Below, one piece after another: positions 1 to 9,208 of a DNA stretch of 64,000 nucleotides. Numbering within the stretch: the stretch's first letter is position 1; each line of letters opens with the position of its first letter. Under the pieces are notes generated by a model, which searched no databases, was not told the origin of the DNA, and worked only from the letters and a program-made list of their open reading frames with translations. Location of the stretch: contig NZ_AP023420.1 of NCBI RefSeq assembly GCF_018408705.1, forward strand, positions 1,364,001 through 1,428,000, written 5' to 3'. Position numbers and translations under genes: made by a program. The stretch comes from Pusillibacter faecalis (lineage in GTDB: Bacteria; Bacillota; Clostridia; Oscillospirales; Oscillospiraceae).

Positions 1-1
1 C

Positions 2-1126
2 ATCCTTCCTGCCAAGACCAAGACCGCCCAGGAAATTCATGAAGAGGTCTCCGGAGAGGTGAAAAACGCCTCCTATGACGCCAAGACCGACACCATTCTT
101 CCGGAGCAGGCAGGGGCGGAGTTTGACACCGCAGCCGCCCAATCCACCATGGACGCGGCCGCTCCCGGAGAGACCGTCTCCATTCCCGCCGAAGTGGAGC
201 TGCCCGCCGTAACGGCCGAGGAGCTGGCCCCGCTTTTGTTCCGGGATGTCTTGGGCGAGGCCAGAACCCATGTGGGCGGAACCTCCGCCCGCAAATCCAA
301 TGTGAAATTGTCCGCCGCCGCCATCAACGGCTATACCATGAACACCGGCGACGTGTTTTCCTATAATGGCGTGGTGGGGCAGCGCACCGCCGCCAACGGC
401 TATCAGGCTGCTCCCGCCTATGTCAAGGGTGAGACCGTGGATGAGATCGGCGGCGGGATCTGCCAGACCTCCTCCACGCTGTATCTCGCCTGCCTGCGGT
501 CCAACCTGGAGATTACAGAGCGTTACGCCCACCGCTATATTCCGGCCTATATCACTGCCGGCATGGACGCAACGGTATCCTGGGGCGGGCCGGACTACAA
601 GTTCACCAATAACACCCAGTATCCCATTAAAATCGTCACCACCTACGCCGATGGCTATCTGACGGTGAAGGTGCTGGGCACCAATGTAGACGGCACCAGC
701 GTCAAGATGACCAACGAGTGGCTCTCCACCACACCCTATGAGGTGGTATATGAGGATGACTCCACCCTGCCTGCCGGCACCGAGAAGGTCAAAACCTCCC
801 CCTACACCGGCTACAAGTACCGTACCTACCGCAACGTCTACGATGCAAACGGCAAGCTGATCTCCTCCACGTATGAGGCCACCAGCGACTATAAATCCAG
901 GGACAAGGTGGTTCTCCGCGGTCCTGCCGTGGAAAGCCCCGACACACCGGTTCTGGGGCCAGAGGAGATTCCCGTTCCCTCGGAGCCAGGAGATGTCACA
1001 CCCGCGGAGCCGGGGGAACTTCCGGAGCCTCCCACTGATTCTGCAAATCCCCCGGAAACAGACTCCGGTCAGTCTCCGGAGACCACGCCTCCGCCTCTGA
1101 TTGTGATTCCCGAAGAGGGGATCTAA
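2..1126 (+). CDS. VanW family protein, C-terminal part (5' end outside window)
   Basis: The reading frame is open from the first bases of the window, so the true start lies upstream; the GTG at 59 has no ribosome site and is probably internal. The VanW core runs roughly from 235 to 690 and contains GDVFSYN, the block EIGGGICQTSSTLY and a W-G-G-P-D-Y segment, all typical of VanW domains. A Pro/Glu/Ser-rich tail follows from about 925, which suggests a surface-exposed or wall-spanning end. VanW proteins are named after vancomycin resistance clusters but their molecular function is not established, and no van genes are visible here. Translation ends just before a strong hairpin terminator. Confidence 0.85.
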   Translation: MLPAKTKTAQEIHEEVSGEVKNASYDAKTDTILPEQAGAEFDTAAAQSTMDAAAPGETVSIPAEVELPAVTAEELAPLLFRDVLGEARTHVGGTSARKSNVKLSAAAINGYTMNTGDVFSYNGVVGQRTAANGYQAAPAYVKGETVDEIGGGICQTSSTLYLACLRSNLEITERYAHRYIPAYITAGMDATVSWGGPDYKFTNNTQYPIKIVTTYADGYLTVKVLGTNVDGTSVKMTNEWLSTTPYEVVYEDDSTLPAGTEKVKTSPYTGYKYRTYRNVYDANGKLISSTYEATSDYKSRDKVVLRGPAVESPDTPVLGPEEIPVPSEPGDVTPAEPGELPEPPTDSANPPETDSGQSPETTPPPLIVIPEEGI

Positions 1127-1149
1127 AAAGAAGCCGCAGCGGCTTCTTT
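1125..1149 (+). terminator. Rho-independent terminator of the VanW gene; left copy of a 25-bp direct repeat
   Basis: An 11-bp perfect stem (1127-1137 with 1139-1149, single-base centre) starts at the VanW stop codon and ends in a short T run. The same 25 bases recur at 10292-10316, on the far side of a region full of mobile-element relics. It therefore acts as a terminator and may also be an attachment site. Confidence 0.8.
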
Positions 1150-1157
1150 CCGCTTGC

Positions 1158-1171
1158 CGAAAACGTTTTCG
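1158..1171. promoter_or_regulatory. 14-bp perfect palindrome CGAAAACGTTTTCG
   Basis: A perfect palindrome lies just inside the left repeat. The AAACGTTT core resembles LacI/CcpA-type operators, but no promoter or gene start follows directly. It could instead be a recombinase or excisionase binding site of the element. Confidence 0.3.
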
Positions 1172-1240
1172 ACCAGCTGCTGCAAGTTTTTTGATCTTTC
1201 AAAAGCTCGAAAAACGGATGATAAAAAACGAAAGACACCC

Positions 1241-1273
1241 TTGGGAGGAACTTCGTAAAGAAGTTCCTCCCAA
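1241..1273. repeat. 14-bp inverted repeat (stem-loop)
   Basis: Perfect 14-bp arms at 1241-1254 and 1260-1273 enclose a 5-base loop. No clear T run follows on either strand, so it may be a weak bidirectional terminator or an element-end structure. Confidence 0.5.
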
Positions 1274-1342
1274 AACTATTTGTTAAGCCAGCCGGAAGTG
1301 ATTGAATTGCAGGGAGATTCAGCCTATTTGGAGGAAAGCATC

Positions 1343-1447
1343 ATGGGAAAGTCTGCATTCGAGCAAATGGGCGGGACCTACCGCCAGGAGGGAGATTACC
1401 TTCTCCCCAACCTCACAACGCCGGAAAGGGTTCCTGCCGGTATCTAA
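1343..1447 (+). pseudogene. tnpV: Truncated TnpV-like transposon protein
   Basis: A 34-codon frame starts with ATG behind GGAGGAAAG and reads MGKSAFEQMGG, then Y-R-Q-E-G-D-Y-L-L-P-N-L, then T-T-P-E. This matches the N-terminus of TnpV proteins carried by Clostridial mobilizable and conjugative transposons, as recalled from family knowledge. Full TnpV is about 110-130 aa, whereas here a stop follows directly after the conserved start. It is read as a relic of a transposon cargo or transfer module and agrees with the other decayed mobile genes nearby. Confidence 0.6.
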
Positions 1448-1527
1448 CCCAATGGGTGCAGGCGGTATCTGCGGCTGAGGAGCCGAGACCATCCAGGCGG
1501 AATTGATTTTTACCTGATTAAAACGGA

Positions 1528-1559
1528 GGGGGCGCAAGGCGAATTCCCTTGCGTCCCCC
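1528..1559. repeat. 12-bp stem-loop with one bulge
   Basis: Arms 1528-1539 and 1547-1559 pair as GGGGGCGCAAGG with CCTTGCGTCCCCC, one T being bulged. This is the second of three strong hairpins in the 650-bp stretch 1127-1777, which holds no intact gene. Confidence 0.45.
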
Positions 1560-1624
1560 TTCCTATTTCCCCGCTTCCTTGCGGAACCGGGAGAGATGCT
1601 ATATAATCGAAAAGCCGTTGCCGA

Positions 1625-2380
<756 letters not shown>

Positions 2381-2391
2381 ATAAAACATGA

Positions 2392-2425
2392 GAAAGTTTG
2401 AAAAAGTCTACTTTTACAAACTTTC
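2392..2425. repeat. Long interrupted dyad downstream of resolvase (candidate recombinase site)
   Basis: GAAAGTTTG (2392-2400) pairs with CAAACTTTC (2417-2425), and inside it AAAAGT pairs with ACTTTT. No T run follows, so a terminator is unlikely. Position and form suit a resolvase binding subsite. Confidence 0.4.
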
Positions 2426-2523
2426 TGCCTGGAACTCACCTATGGACAGTATATACGCAAAACCCTAGTTTTTCAAGTGGAATGGAACTAATTTTGGTGA
2501 AAAATCATCCTTTGTAAAAGTAG
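2408..2523. repeat. 13-bp inverted repeat pair CTACTTTTACAAA, arms 90 bp apart
   Basis: Perfect inverted copies lie at 2408-2420 and 2511-2523. They are too far apart for a simple terminator. Together with the overlapping dyad at 2392-2425 they could form a multi-subsite res region, or they could be operators for the SLH gene downstream. Confidence 0.4.
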
Positions 2524-2613
2524 GATTTTATAAAGAATGAGGGGGTGAACAGGCAGTATGCGGAACCCGCCTAACGGTCGAGCTCAAAATGATATGATGG
2601 GAGGAAATACTAA

Positions 2614-5600
2614 GTGAAGAAAAGAATTTTGTCGGCATTGCTCATCTTTTGTATGATGCTGACGATGATTCCGGCTGCGTTAGCGGTGGAGAGTGAACTG
2701 CCCGCTGATGGACAGACTTCCACCGGCAGCGCACCGGTCGCAAGGGGTGAAAATGCTCAGACCACCGCCACCTATGAACTGACTGCAACGAATAACATAG
2801 AGGGAACTGTCGTTGCAGGCAAGAAATACGAGAATGGTGTCTCAGCAACCCTTAAAAACACCGCGTCTGTGGCAGGTATTACAGATGCCGTGTTGAAGTT
2901 CGAACTTACAGAACAACCAAATGGCTCCAATCCTCAGATTCTGGCCAAAGACAGCGAGGATCAGGAATGGAATCTGGCGGAAATTGGCCAGTGGGGGCCG
3001 CCACAGGGCTTCTCGGTTGGAGCGAATTATGATGTAACAACTAATTTTACCGTCCAGTTCGACAAGGCAGGCACCTATACCGCGGAATTCAAGCTGGTGA
3101 GCGTGGCAAAGCCGGACGAAGCGTTGGTAACCGGTACGATGACGATTGACGTTGCTGTATCTGAAGATAGTGCAATTCAGGTAGAGTATACGAAAGACAG
3201 CCAAAGCAAAACCGTCTATTACACCGGCTTGGACAATGATGATCGAAATAACGATCATTACTGGGATGTTATCAGCGATTTGAGCAGCGGTTATCTAAAC
3301 GCTGATACCAATGAGCCCATAACCGTTACTCTGCTGGATGACATTACCCTTGCAGACACCACCATTCTGGTGGATGCTAGGAAAAAGGTCACCATCAACG
3401 GCAACGGTCATACAATTACTGCTACGATGAGCAGCTTTGCAGAGGCCGGCAAGCCAGGTGCTGATGCTGTCTCTATCACCAACGACAGTACGCTGACACT
3501 GAACAATGTCAAACTCAACATTAAAGCCGCTGATGCCGTTGTGCTGAATGGAGAAACTTCGACACAGGGTATTTACAACGATGGCATCCTAACCCTGACG
3601 GGCGGCACACAGGTAACGATAAACGGCGTATCGAAGAACGGCATTAACGGCAGCGGCGATATCACGATCAGCGGCGAGAATACCAAGATCGAAGTAACGG
3701 ACGTTGGCGGCTCAGCGATCAAATGTGATGATCTGAAAGCGGATGAGGGCGCAACAATCACTATCAGCAACACGCCTTATCATGGTATCACTGGTAAAAA
3801 CGTGGCCATCCAGAATGCCACGGTTTCGGTGGATGATGCTGATTATATTGGTATCGCGGCGACCGGGGATGTATCTGTCACCGGTGAAGGCACGAATGTT
3901 ACCGTTCAGAACAGCGGCAGCAATGGCTCCGGCTATCCTGCGGTTCGCGTGGATGGCGGCTTTACCATGACGGACCGTGCGAACCTGACGATGACTGGCA
4001 ATGGCCCGGCCGAAAGCGGCGCCGATTTCAACGCTGTTCGACTGAACGCTGTTGAGGCGACTGCTACCGTTGAGGGCGCGAGCCTGAACGGTGGTATTGA
4101 CGGCACGACCATTTCAGACCGTACCGGCAGCATCTCGGTTTCCAATGCAACCGTGACCGGAAACATCACGAACGGTGGAAGCGCCAGCACTGTACTGCTC
4201 AACAGCCAGATTAACAAAGCCCCGGAGGGCGCAATTGTTATCGGCTGCACAGATACAACCGGCGAGAAAATCGAAGATTCTGTGAGCGAGGGCGTGGTTG
4301 CCGTATACAATGGAACCCCCTATACTTCGCTGAAACAAGCCGTTGAGGCCGCCACTGGCGATGATGCAAAGACCGGAGACATTACGCTGGTAGCGGACGT
4401 ATCCCTGACCGAAAAAATTTCGATTACCAAGGACGTCACCATTGTCGGCAACGGAAAGACCATCGCAGGCAAAACGGACAGCACGGAGGTCTATTTTGAG
4501 ATCACCGCCGGTACGCTTAACATCTCCAATGCCAAGTTGACTGGCTTCGGAGACACCGCTGCGACCCAGACAGGCTTCGGCGTATTCAAGATTCCGAACA
4601 CGGCAAGTAATGCCAAAATTATTGCCTCTAGCTTGACCGTTGAAAAGTTTAACCGCGCGGCATTTGATGTGCGCAACGGCGCATTTGAAATCAAGGACTG
4701 CGTGATTAACTGCGACAACGGACAGGAAGCGGCTCTGACCAAGGGTATTGTCGCCGGTTATGATACGACTGGCACAGTGACAGGCAGCGTAGAGGGCTGC
4801 ACCATTACCGGCTCTAACTCCACCTACGAGGGCTGGAGTTCCAACGGGATCGAAATCAGCGCCGGGGCCGAGGTCAAAATTTCCAACACCAGAATTGACA
4901 GTATGAAGGGTGGCATCAGCGTTGCCCGCAACTATGGCCATGGCGAGGCCAAGGTGACACTAGAGAACTGTACCGTTACCGGCAAGGACTATGCCCTGCG
5001 CATTTTTGAGAGCAATAACAGCAGCGAACCAGTCACAGGATCTTCTGCCAGTCTGACCGTTCAGGGTGGCGCCTATACCGGCGATGTGCGCATCAGCCGC
5101 AAGGACGCTGATACAAACGGGGAAAATAACGCAAATGGTAGTACCATTACAGTAACAGGCGGCAGCTTTGATTCCTCGGTTGCCCAGTATGCAGACAGCA
5201 GCTTGCAGTATGAGGCGGTCACTGCGGACGGGAAACAGTTTACCTACCACAAAACGGTGGAAGAAGCGATTGCAGCGGCTGGCAGTAACGGCAAGATCAC
5301 TCTGATTGCTGGAGAAAGTGCAGAAAAGGCAGATACCGTGACGCTGGATTATGGCTATGACAATATCAAGTACACGGTGAAAGTTCCTGCTGGAGAGAAA
5401 CTCAGCCTTCCCACGGCGAACCGCACTGGTTATACCTTCCAGGGATGGTATCTGAATAACAGCAAGATCACGGAATACACCGCTGCGCAGGAGGGTGGAC
5501 AGACGGTTATCATTACCGCACAGTGGTCCTACAGCGGCGGCAGCTCTGGCGGCGGTGGCAGCTCTGGCGGCGGCGGTTCCTCTAGTGGCGGAGGCGGTGG

Positions 5601-6399
5601 AAGCAGTTCTGCTTCTTACGCCATCACGGTGGATAAGGCCACTGGCGGTACTGTCAAGGTCAGCCCCACCCGTGCTGACAAGGGCGACACTGTGACGATT
5701 ACCGTTAGTCCCAACAGCGGTTACGAGCTGGACACCCTGACCGTAACCGACAAGAACGGCGACGAACTCAGCCTGACCGAGAAATCGGACAACAAGTTTA
5801 CGTTCAAGATGCCGGGCAGCAAAGTGACTATTGAAGCGACTTTCGCCAAGGTCAGCGAGCAGACGACCCCGGGCATGTCCTTTAACGATGTGTCTACCGG
5901 CGTATATTATTATAATGCCGTAAAGTGGGCGGTTGAAAATGGCATTACCAGCGGCACCAGCGCGACTACGTTCAGCCCGAATGCTTCCTGCACCCGTGCG
6001 CAGATGGTGACGTTCCTGTGGCGTGCAAACGGCTCGCCCAAGGCGACCGGCGCAAACCCGTTCACTGATGTGCAGGCCGGCTCGTACTATTACGATGCCG
6101 TCCTGTGGGCGGTTGAAAAGGGCATCACCAGCGGCACCAGTGCAACGACCTTTGCACCCAATGCTACTGTGACCCGCGGCCAGACCGTGGCGTTCCTGCA
6201 TCGCGCAAACGGTTCCCCGGCAGCTTCCGGCAACAGCCCGTTCACTGATGTAGCTTCCAGTGCGTATTATGCGGCGGCTGTCCAGTGGGCGGTTGCGGAA
6301 GGCGTCACCAGCGGCACCAGCGCGACTACGTTCGCCCCGGCCGCTCCCTGCACCCGCGCCCAGATCGTGACATTCCTATATCGGGATATGGCCGAATAA
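2614..6399 (+). CDS. Secreted SLH-domain surface protein with beta-helix and InlB-type repeats
   Basis: This 1261-aa protein starts with GTG behind GGGAGG. It has a signal peptide of about 25 residues (hydrophobic core, A-L-A cleavage). A long repetitive Asn/Thr/Gly-rich region (about 190-900, many T-I-T-N and V-T-G-N steps) looks like a right-handed beta-helix. An InlB-type repeat follows (about 912-972, GYTFQGWY), then a Gly/Ser linker (about 973-1000), a second beta-rich repeat (about 1001-1080), and three SLH domains (about 1087-1255, ITSGTSATTFSPN type). SLH domains bind pyruvylated cell-wall polymers, so the protein should sit in the S-layer or outer wall as an adhesin or glycan binder. 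Base use is less GC-rich than in the chromosomal genes, consistent with transfer as element cargo. Confidence 0.9.
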   Translation: MKKRILSALLIFCMMLTMIPAALAVESELPADGQTSTGSAPVARGENAQTTATYELTATNNIEGTVVAGKKYENGVSATLKNTASVAGITDAVLKFELTEQPNGSNPQILAKDSEDQEWNLAEIGQWGPPQGFSVGANYDVTTNFTVQFDKAGTYTAEFKLVSVAKPDEALVTGTMTIDVAVSEDSAIQVEYTKDSQSKTVYYTGLDNDDRNNDHYWDVISDLSSGYLNADTNEPITVTLLDDITLADTTILVDARKKVTINGNGHTITATMSSFAEAGKPGADAVSITNDSTLTLNNVKLNIKAADAVVLNGETSTQGIYNDGILTLTGGTQVTINGVSKNGINGSGDITISGENTKIEVTDVGGSAIKCDDLKADEGATITISNTPYHGITGKNVAIQNATVSVDDADYIGIAATGDVSVTGEGTNVTVQNSGSNGSGYPAVRVDGGFTMTDRANLTMTGNGPAESGADFNAVRLNAVEATATVEGASLNGGIDGTTISDRTGSISVSNATVTGNITNGGSASTVLLNSQINKAPEGAIVIGCTDTTGEKIEDSVSEGVVAVYNGTPYTSLKQAVEAATGDDAKTGDITLVADVSLTEKISITKDVTIVGNGKTIAGKTDSTEVYFEITAGTLNISNAKLTGFGDTAATQTGFGVFKIPNTASNAKIIASSLTVEKFNRAAFDVRNGAFEIKDCVINCDNGQEAALTKGIVAGYDTTGTVTGSVEGCTITGSNSTYEGWSSNGIEISAGAEVKISNTRIDSMKGGISVARNYGHGEAKVTLENCTVTGKDYALRIFESNNSSEPVTGSSASLTVQGGAYTGDVRISRKDADTNGENNANGSTITVTGGSFDSSVAQYADSSLQYEAVTADGKQFTYHKTVEEAIAAAGSNGKITLIAGESAEKADTVTLDYGYDNIKYTVKVPAGEKLSLPTANRTGYTFQGWYLNNSKITEYTAAQEGGQTVIITAQWSYSGGSSGGGGSSGGGGSSSGGGGGSSSASYAITVDKATGGTVKVSPTRADKGDTVTITVSPNSGYELDTLTVTDKNGDELSLTEKSDNKFTFKMPGSKVTIEATFAKVSEQTTPGMSFNDVSTGVYYYNAVKWAVENGITSGTSATTFSPNASCTRAQMVTFLWRANGSPKATGANPFTDVQAGSYYYDAVLWAVEKGITSGTSATTFAPNATVTRGQTVAFLHRANGSPAASGNSPFTDVASSAYYAAAVQWAVAEGVTSGTSATTFAPAAPCTRAQIVTFLYRDMAE

Positions 6400-6445
6400 G
6401 CAGGAAGCGTAGACAAAAGCAAAACCTTTGACCGTGAAACCATGT

Positions 6446-6479
6446 GGCGGGGGCGTCTGTTTTCCAGGATGCCCCCGCC
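6446..6479 (+). terminator. Possible terminator after the SLH gene
   Basis: GGCGGGGGC (6446-6454) pairs with GCCCCCGCC (6471-6479). There is no clear T run, so termination is uncertain. From here to 7315 the DNA holds only a small ORF, an integrase relic, a 9-bp inverted repeat (6612-6620 with 6650-6658) and a minus-strand terminator. Confidence 0.4.
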
Positions 6480-6708
6480 AGCCCCTTGCTGTGTACTAAA
6501 CTAAAGCCGCTACATAGACGGCCACACAAGACCCTTGGCGGTAGAGGAACTTCCTGCCAGGGGCTGGTACGCTTTTGCAACGGTTTCTTTTTACGCGTTG
6601 ACCAGTGAATGACCGCCCGCATGAGATGCCTCGCCATGACCTCGTTGGAGCGGGCGGTGCAGACTCAGCGTATGATCCCCGCACAGGATCAATATAGAGA
6701 AAGGAACT

Positions 6709-6888
6709 ATGCCAGATGAACAGCGCCTTGCCCGGTTCCAAGAGCGTCAATATCCCGTAAGCGCCAAATACAGGTTTGAAGGAGCAGGAAGAAAAAGAAC
6801 GAGGGCAGCAAAAGCAGCCCTCGCATCCGAGAAAGGGTGCGTCATGACAGATCGTCTGTCACAACAGCTAACATATGGATTAGATTGA
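6709..6888 (+). CDS. Possible small protein of the mobile element (unrecognised)
   Basis: A 59-codon ATG frame lies behind GAGAAAGGAACT and starts MPDEQRLARFQERQYPV; it is rich in Lys, Arg and Ala. It overlaps the end of a tiny frame (6636-6719) that would be coupled to it. It is not recognised. Against it being real, a minus-strand terminator hairpin (6800-6823) lies inside it. It may be a leftover accessory ORF of a conjugative element. Confidence 0.25.
   Translation: MPDEQRLARFQERQYPVSAKYRFEGAGRKRTRAAKAALASEKGCVMTDRLSQQLTYGLD
6790..6823 (-). terminator. Rho-independent terminator downstream of the integrase relic
   Basis: On the minus strand CGAGGGC pairs with GCCCTCG (6800-6823) and is followed by TTCTTTTTCTT (6790-6799). 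It sits where the original integrase transcript would end. Confidence 0.6.
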
Positions 6889-7225
6889 GCCAGTTTCTTA
6901 CGCAGTGTTCCATAAGTTGCAGGACGAAATCTCTGTTACAGGAAATTCCGGGAATAAACGCGGTCTCGTGTATCGCACTGCTTTCACAGCGTTTCGCCAA
7001 AATTCCATAGGACTTCCTGTTTGAGAAAGGCGCATATGTCTCAACTCCGGTTCCCTGGTCGCTCTTGTCTGACGTGCTGTGCCACATGGCATCGACAATG
7101 TGAGTATAGGCGTTCAGCGTGGTGGCGCTGGATACATGGCCGATAACGGTGCCCAGAGTTTTGATGCCCATCCCATGTTTCAAAAAGGCGATGGCGAAGG
7201 TGCGCCGCAGATCATAAAATCCTCG
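6842..7225 (-). pseudogene. int: Truncated tyrosine recombinase (integrase), C-terminal catalytic part
   Basis: The minus-strand frame reads FYDLRRTFAIAFLKHGM, then GTVIGHVSSATTLNAYTHIV. This is the box II region of phage and conjugative-element integrases: Arg in the L-R-R-T-F segment, His in the L/I-G-H segment, and the nucleophilic Tyr in A-Y-T-H. A stop codon lies directly upstream at 7226-7228 and nothing resembling the N-terminal DNA-binding domains precedes it. The tail after A-Y-T-H is longer than usual and looks unconstrained. It is probably the dead integrase of the element bounded by the 25-bp repeats, which would explain their position. Confidence 0.7.
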
Positions 7226-7314
7226 TCAACATGAAGGACCTATGTGTATTTTTCCCTCTTTGTTCCCGGATGCTTATTATATTCGCTCTCTGGATAAACC
7301 TTTCATGGAGCCCG

Positions 7315-7343
7315 TTGACAACCTGTTTAGGATTCAATATACT
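7315..7343 (+). promoter_or_regulatory. SigA-type promoter of the Crp/Fnr gene
   Basis: TTGACA (7315-7320), a 17-bp spacer and TATACT (7338-7343), 25 bp upstream of the start codon. Confidence 0.75.
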
Positions 7344-7367
7344 GATAATCAGAGGAGAGGTTGAACT

Positions 7368-8027
7368 ATGGACTTTCAAAGTTATTTCCCGATCTGGAAG
7401 AAACTGACTCCGATGCAACAGGAGCGTATCCTTAACAGTCTGACGGAACGGAAGGTCAGCAAAGGGACCGTGATCCACAACGGCAACATGGACTGTACTG
7501 GCTTACTGCTGGTGAAGTCCGGCCAGCTTCGTGCCTATATTCTTTCCGACGAAGGACGAGAGATCACCATCTACCGTCTGTTCGAGCGGGACATGTGTCT
7601 GTTTTCCGCCTCCTGTATCATGCGCTCCATTCAGTTCGAAGTGACCATTGAGGCAGAAAAGGATACAGAGCTTTGGGTCATCGCCGCCGAGACATACCAA
7701 GGCATTATGGAGGAATCTGCGCCTGTTTCAAATTATACCAATGAGCTGATGTCGAGCCGTTTCTCCGATGTAATGTGGCTCATGGAGCAGATCATGTGGA
7801 AAAGCCTTGATAAGCGTGTTGCCGCATTCCTTTTGGAAGAAGCATCCATCGAGGGGGCCAATCGACTGAAAATTACCCATGAGACCATCGCCAACCATTT
7901 GGGCTCCCACCGGGAGGTGATCACCCGAATGCTCCGCTATTTCCAGAATGAGGGGATGGTCAAGCTGTCCCGCGGTACGATAGAGATCACCAATACAGAA
8001 AAACTTAGATTGCTGAACGATATGTAG
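7368..8027 (+). CDS. Crp/Fnr family transcriptional regulator
   Basis: This 219-aa protein has an N-terminal cyclic-nucleotide-binding-like beta-barrel (about 20-120) and a C-terminal Crp-type helix-turn-helix (about 165-210) with recognition helix GSHREVITRML. That helix has the R-E-x-x-x-R pattern used by CRP and FNR for GTGA or TTGAT half-sites. The motif DMCLFSASC (two Cys) lies in the sensor domain and recurs in anaerobe members of the family, but no N-terminal FNR Fe-S cluster cysteines are seen, so the signal is unknown. AGGAGAGG precedes ATG 7368. The SDR and ferredoxin genes nearby carry a matching dyad, GTGAT-N3-ATCAC, at activator distance, so they are the probable targets. Confidence 0.88.
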   Translation: MDFQSYFPIWKKLTPMQQERILNSLTERKVSKGTVIHNGNMDCTGLLLVKSGQLRAYILSDEGREITIYRLFERDMCLFSASCIMRSIQFEVTIEAEKDTELWVIAAETYQGIMEESAPVSNYTNELMSSRFSDVMWLMEQIMWKSLDKRVAAFLLEEASIEGANRLKITHETIANHLGSHREVITRMLRYFQNEGMVKLSRGTIEITNTEKLRLLNDM

Positions 8028-8033
8028 TTGAAT

Positions 8034-8073
8034 GTCCGCCGTGCATGTTGCATCGGCGGACGTTTTCCTTTTA
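8034..8073 (+). terminator. Terminator of the Crp/Fnr gene
   Basis: GTCCGCCG (8034-8041) pairs with CGGCGGAC (8054-8061) and is followed by GTTTTCCTTTT. Confidence 0.75.
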
Positions 8074-8089
8074 GCTCCCCTGCCTGATT

Positions 8090-8296
8090 TCAGTCAGCTG
8101 TTAACTGGAATTTTAGACAGCAGCCCCAGTTACATTCTGGCTCAGCTTCACCTGCGCGGTTTTTTCGGAAGCTCACAGCCATTTCCTTAACTCCGTGGAT
8201 GGCTTTCAGTGCCTTCCGGATATGCATAGCACAGTGATCACAGCCTCTGGCGGCTTTCTCACGCATGGTCCCACCCTGGTGGAGCAGGCGGAACAA
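8090..8296 (-). pseudogene. Frameshifted HMA (CopZ-like) metal-binding domain relic
   Basis: The minus frame reads R-G-C-D-H-C-A-M-H-I-R-K-A-L-K-A-I-H-G-V-K, the metal-binding C-x-x-C helix of heavy-metal-associated domains. After S-F-R-K the family-like continuation (Q-V-K-L-S-Q-N-V-T-G) is found in another frame, reached by a one-base shift at a run of six A. That frame stops at 8113-8115, so the end of the domain is lost. Intact relatives of about 70 aa carry or sense Cu(I) or Zn. Its place between the Crp/Fnr gene and the SDR gene suggests the cluster once had a metal-related member. Confidence 0.55.
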
Positions 8297-8432
8297 ACGA
8301 TGTCTATAATATCAAATTGCGTCTTTTACATGCCCCCTTTTTTCTCTTCGGCTTCTTTTGGGTGGGAACGCATGGTTTGACGTACCGCCCTATGCCATAG
8401 GTAATTGTCATTCATCACAGCCTCACCGCCTG

Positions 8433-9179
8433 TTAGGTTCTTGCCATGCCGTCCACACTCAGTACAACACCGGTAATATAGGACGCCTCATCAGAAGCCA
8501 AAAACGCAAACGCATTGGCAATGTCTTCCGGCTGGCCCAGACGCCGCAGAGGAATTCTTGCGATCATAGGATCAAGGATTTCCTTGGGGACTGCTTTCAT
8601 CATATCAGTCTCAGTAATGCCGGGGGCTACCGCATTCACACGAATGCCCTTGGGCCCCAATTCACGCGCCAAAGATATTGTCAGGCCATTTACTGCAAAT
8701 TTAGATGCAGGATAGGCAAAGCCACTGGGCTGGCCGGAAATGCTGACCATGGAGGAGGTGGAGAGGATCACGCCTGTTTCTCGCGCCACCATGCACTCGG
8801 CTGCGGCGCGGGTGGTGTTAAATACGCCTTTTACATTCAAGTCCATTACCTGATCAAAGGTTTCTTCCGTGTATTCCATAAAGGGAGTGCTTTCGGATAT
8901 CCCCGCGTTATTGACCAAGATATCCACGCAGCCATATTTCTCAGTAGCAGACCTGAAGGCTTCTCGCACAGATTCCAGGCTGGCCAAATCGGGGCTGATG
9001 CCGGCGACCGTCGCTTCAGGATATTTTTCTTTCAGCCTTGCAACCGCTTTATCGGCAGACGTTTGAGAGCTTGCGGCCAGAATGACTGTGGCTCCTTCTG
9101 CCAGGAACTTATCCGCAGTGGCGTAGCCTATGCCGCGGCTGCCTCCGGTGATAATCGCTACTTTGTCTTTGAGTTTCAT
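8433..9179 (-). CDS. SDR family NAD(P)-dependent oxidoreductase (FabG-like)
   Basis: This 248-aa classical short-chain dehydrogenase has the cofactor motif TGGSRGIG (11-18), NNAG (90-93), a catalytic Ser near 143, Tyr156 and Lys160 in YPASK, and PG-x-x-x-T at about 186-192. The substrate cannot be read from the sequence: FabG-like 3-oxoacyl reductases, hydroxysteroid dehydrogenases and sugar dehydrogenases share these motifs. There are no fatty-acid synthesis genes around it. It is downstream of the ferredoxin and NapH-like genes on the same strand and also has its own promoter with the shared Crp/Fnr-like dyad, so a redox-linked role within the element is likely. Confidence 0.88.
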   Translation of the reverse strand: MKLKDKVAIITGGSRGIGYATADKFLAEGATVILAASSQTSADKAVARLKEKYPEATVAGISPDLASLESVREAFRSATEKYGCVDILVNNAGISESTPFMEYTEETFDQVMDLNVKGVFNTTRAAAECMVARETGVILSTSSMVSISGQPSGFAYPASKFAVNGLTISLARELGPKGIRVNAVAPGITETDMMKAVPKEILDPMIARIPLRRLGQPEDIANAFAFLASDEASYITGVVLSVDGMART

Positions 9180-9208
9180 AGGAAAAGCCCCCTTCTTTTT
9201 TTATTTTG

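Noticed and set aside
1..1126. Vancomycin resistance cluster
   Set aside because: Only a VanW-domain protein is present; no vanA/B ligase, vanH, vanX or vanRS genes adjoin.
4960..6201. 413-codon minus-strand frame inside the SLH gene
   Set aside because: It is antisense to repeated, clearly coding SLH and Gly/Ser DNA, has no ribosome site and no family pattern.
8234..8241. GTGATCAC in the HMA relic as a third Crp/Fnr-like site
   Set aside because: It lacks the 3-base spacer of the two promoter dyads and no promoter follows at the right distance.
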